Source: Acidobacteriota bacterium
GTDB lineage: Bacteria; Acidobacteriota; Blastocatellia; Pyrinomonadales; Pyrinomonadaceae
Length of the DNA stretch: 48,327 nt
Assembly (NCBI GenBank): GCA_025463135.1
Contig: JAOAPY010000041.1
Coordinates: 1-48,327, forward strand
Reading direction: 5' to 3'
This document shows, piece after piece, positions 46,613 to 48,327 of this stretch. Each line of letters opens with the position of its first letter. Position 1 is the stretch's first letter. The notes beneath the pieces are model-generated. The model was not told the DNA's origin and did not search any database. It was given only the letters and a program-made list of their open reading frames with translations. The position numbers and the translations under genes were made by a program.

Positions 46613-47088
46613 TCAGGCGTTTAGAGTACCGACTTCAGTCGAGTTTTTAGTAGCGCGCAAAACCCCGACTGAAATCAGCAGCACTTCTGTTTCGGTAAGC
46701 ACGACGGGCAATCGTTCCGGCTGTTGGGCACGTTCCAGCTTGTCCATTGTGCCGATCTCGATGTCGAGCACGTGACGATAAAGAAAGATCAGGGCGCTTA
46801 GCGCCTGGTGCTGAGTAGAGGCTGCTACTCCTTTGTCGACTGCGAGGTGATTTAGATATTGCTCCCGCTCAGTGGCGCCCATTTCTTTCGGGTGTCGTTT
46901 ATTGTGATAGAAGATGTACCAGGCAGAGTCCCCAGCGGGGCAGCCGCGTTGGGGTGCTTTTTTATCCAGTCGACATAGGCCGCTTCGGTTCGAATGCTGG
47001 AATGCCTGCTTCGCAATACCTCCCGCACCTGATCCAAAAGCCGCGGCTTCGACGCAGACACGGGTTGTCTCTTTTGTTCCGACTGCAT
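46613..47088 (-). pseudogene. Integron integrase (IntI-like tyrosine recombinase), N-terminal remnant
   Basis: From ATG 47088 (GGGAGG 5 nt upstream) the protein reads KPRLLDQVREVLRSRHSSIR, TEAAYVDWIK, then in another frame YIFYHNKRHPKEMGATEREQ, YLNHLAVDKGVAASTQHQAL and SALIFLYRHVLDIEIG, PERLPVVLTETEV. This is the core-binding domain of integron integrases. An insertion of about 40 bp (46919-46958) breaks the frame; the catalytic R...HxxR...Y domain is missing after VVLTETEV. It points away from the SEFIR gene, as intI does from its cassettes. Confidence 0.8.
46930..46954. repeat. 25-bp palindrome inserted in the integrase gene
   Basis: CCCCAGCGG and CCGCGTTGGGG arms around GGCAG. It agrees at 21 of 25 positions with the hairpin at 23771-23795 inside an intergenic element, so the integrase was probably hit by a mobile REP-like unit. 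Confidence 0.65.
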
Positions 47089-47199
47089 ACGGGCCTCCCA
47101 ATGGTGGATGAGCATTTCTACGGTGGGTTTGTGAAGGATTATGGATTTAGAAACCACTAACGTGCTAGTGTTCGACACCACTTAGGGTGGCTGATACAT

Positions 47200-47206
47200 G
47201 TTGGGC
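47200..47206 (+). other. Integron core site GTTGGGC, probable attI/cassette boundary
   Basis: GTTGGGC fits the integron core consensus GTTRRRY. It lies 112 bp from the intI start on the other side, where attI is expected. The following bases TTGGGC are exactly complementary to GCCCAAC at 48027-48033, as required when a cassette's own attC is split on integration. Confidence 0.55.
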
Positions 47207-47252
47207 CGTTCGCTTTTCAACGTAAGGCCAGTCTTTGACGCTAGGAAATCTG

Positions 47253-47987
47253 ATGAGCATTCCCAAAGCCTTTATCTCCTATTCCCATGATTCACAAAAA
47301 CACAAGAAATGGGTTCTTGACCTCGCAACACGTCTACGCAACACAGGGGTCGACGCGATTCTTGATCAGTGGGAGCTCGGACCTGGTGACGACCTGCCGC
47401 ACTTTATGGAACGGCATCTGGCAAGTGCAGACCGTGTGCTCATGATCTGCACCGATCGCTATGTTGAAAAAGCTAACGCTGGTGCTGGCGGCGTCGGCTA
47501 CGAGAAAATGATCGTGACTGCGGATCTGCTGAAAACTATTGACTCAAACAAGGTAATCCCGATTATTCGACAGTCAGGAACATATGCTCGTCCGACGTTC
47601 TTGAAGTCCAAGTTGTTTCTGGATTTTTCGCGCGACGATCAGTATGAATTCAGTTTCGATGAGCTGACGCGCGCTCTTCACAACGCTCCGTTGTTTGTCA
47701 AACCCCCAGTCGGAAACAATCCGTTTGACCCAATCAAATCACCTGAACGTAGTGGCGATGCGCTTGCGAAATTGATGACCGTGGTTGTGTCTATGTTCGA
47801 GAGCCAATCGCACGAAGATATGCACTACAGTTCATTGCTCCAGACCTGGTCTGGCTCGAGAACAATGTTCGATATCCTAGTTGAAGAGGCCAGGGCCGAG
47901 GGGCTTTTGACACTGGACACGTATCGTTTCCTCCAAATTACGGCCAAGGGCAAGCTCTACGCACTACAACACAAGCTGGTGAACTAG
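47253..47987 (+). CDS. SEFIR/TIR-like domain protein, probable first gene cassette
   Basis: 244 aa from ATG 47253. The N-terminus KAFISYSHDSQKHKKWVLDL, then DAILDQWELGPGDDLPHFME and ADRVLMICTDRYVEKANAG, is a SEFIR domain (TIR relative, used in bacterial defence and signalling). The second half (from about residue 150) is helical, unrecognised, perhaps an effector or sensor part. No partner such as ThsA is adjacent. It begins 47 bp after a core site and is followed by an R''-like GCCCAAC, fitting a promoterless integron cassette. Confidence 0.85.
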   Translation: MSIPKAFISYSHDSQKHKKWVLDLATRLRNTGVDAILDQWELGPGDDLPHFMERHLASADRVLMICTDRYVEKANAGAGGVGYEKMIVTADLLKTIDSNKVIPIIRQSGTYARPTFLKSKLFLDFSRDDQYEFSFDELTRALHNAPLFVKPPVGNNPFDPIKSPERSGDALAKLMTVVVSMFESQSHEDMHYSSLLQTWSGSRTMFDILVEEARAEGLLTLDTYRFLQITAKGKLYALQHKLVN

Positions 47988-48026
47988 CGGGGCGGATACA
48001 ATGATTGATGAACTCCGACGTAGGCT

Positions 48027-48112
48027 GCCCAACACGTCGTTGGACCGGAGCGGCGGTAGCTCGTTTCTTAACTTGCGCGGTGCGTTCACGGTTCCTCTGA
48101 TCGCGCATCAAG
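48027..48112 (+). other. Possible attC site after the SEFIR gene (incomplete match)
   Basis: GCCCAAC (48027-48033) followed by ACGTCGTTGGACCGGAGC looks like the R''-L'' half of an attC. The 3' half (L'-R') is not clearly present; GGTTGCGC at 48113 is a poor match. Assigned mainly because it complements the core site at 47200. Confidence 0.4.
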
Positions 48113-48327
48113 GTTGCGCTCCCACCAGAAGCTAAAGTCATTCTGAAATTGTTTTGGGCTGAAGCTCTAAAGTTTGACTACGACGAGGCTTTCGTGAAAC
48201 CACGGAATGCTCAGGAGGCTTACGATCGCGACATGGCCTGGGGCAGCAAATGCGCAGCCAGCGTCGAAAAACTTCGACAAGTCGAAATCAATGCACCTGA
48301 CGGGAAAAGAAAGATCTCAGATTTAGA
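48101..48327 (+). CDS. Unrecognised protein, 3'-truncated by the window edge
   Basis: A frame without stop from 48101 to the window end: PPEAKVILKLFWAEALKFDY, DEAFVKPRNAQEAYDRDMAW and CAASVEKLRQVEINAPDGKR. The composition is protein-like. No ATG/GTG/TTG lies in its first part, so the start is uncertain. Function unknown; possibly a second cassette gene. Confidence 0.45.

Noticed and set aside
48001-48135. 44-codon ATG frame after the SEFIR gene
   Set aside because: Coincides with the attC-like sequence; such frames arise from the site itself.

Overview
The window looks like a chromosomal stretch from a soil-type member of the Acidobacteriota, probably Blastocatellia/Pyrinomonadaceae. This is inferred from gene content: an ADOP-type MacB/FtsX permease, a tricorn-like S41 protease next to three periplasmic amidohydrolases, PYROXD2-like oxidoreductases in tandem, many small toxin-antitoxin genes and many palindromic intergenic repeats. 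No rRNA or other marker gene is present to confirm it.

Layout. 1-2.8 kb: a lone Eco57I-like N6-adenine methyltransferase beside a transposon-end-like set of direct repeats, then about 700 bp of non-coding DNA. 2.8-10.1 kb: a minus-strand run resembling a peptide-modification (RiPP-like) locus: a truncated M50 peptidase, an arginase-family enzyme with a PqqD-like N-terminal extension (frameshifted in a G7 run), an MBL-fold hydrolase (frameshifted in a GA repeat) and an ADOP permease. A head-to-head fragment of a radical SAM/SPASM enzyme and a small AraC regulator follow. 10.3-18.5 kb: secreted tricorn-like protease plus three overlapping amidohydrolase genes, two of which lack the metal-binding HxH. 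18.8-25.4 kb: housekeeping genes (YggX-like protein, peroxiredoxin, PflA-like radical SAM protein, DUF2721 protein, two phytoene-desaturase-like oxidoreductases). 25.4-30.4 kb: two related ParE/antitoxin modules (one toxin broken by a nonsense codon), a nucleotidyltransferase-like protein, a GH20 enzyme and two copies of a 126-bp palindromic element. 31-36.2 kb: lipoproteins, then a stretch that reads as integron gene cassettes (two well-formed attC-like sites and a third half-site). 36.3-42.4 kb: ECF sigma / membrane protein / Spy-like operon, class A PBP, Uma2 nuclease and an esterase. 42.8-44.6 kb: tRNA-Asn with a decayed serine recombinase and a truncated VapBC module. 44.8-48.3 kb: a PQQ-propeller protein, a broken integron integrase, and a SEFIR-domain gene that appears to be the first cassette after it.

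Two systems deserve attention. First, the decayed peptide-modification locus at 5.4-9.7 kb (arginase + M50 + MBL + radical SAM). Second, a dismantled chromosomal integron in two pieces: intI remnant, attachment point and SEFIR cassette at 46.6-48.1 kb, and a cassette group at 33.1-35.2 kb. Several genes are interrupted at homopolymers or short repeats, so sequencing error, phase variation and true decay must be told apart before function is assigned.
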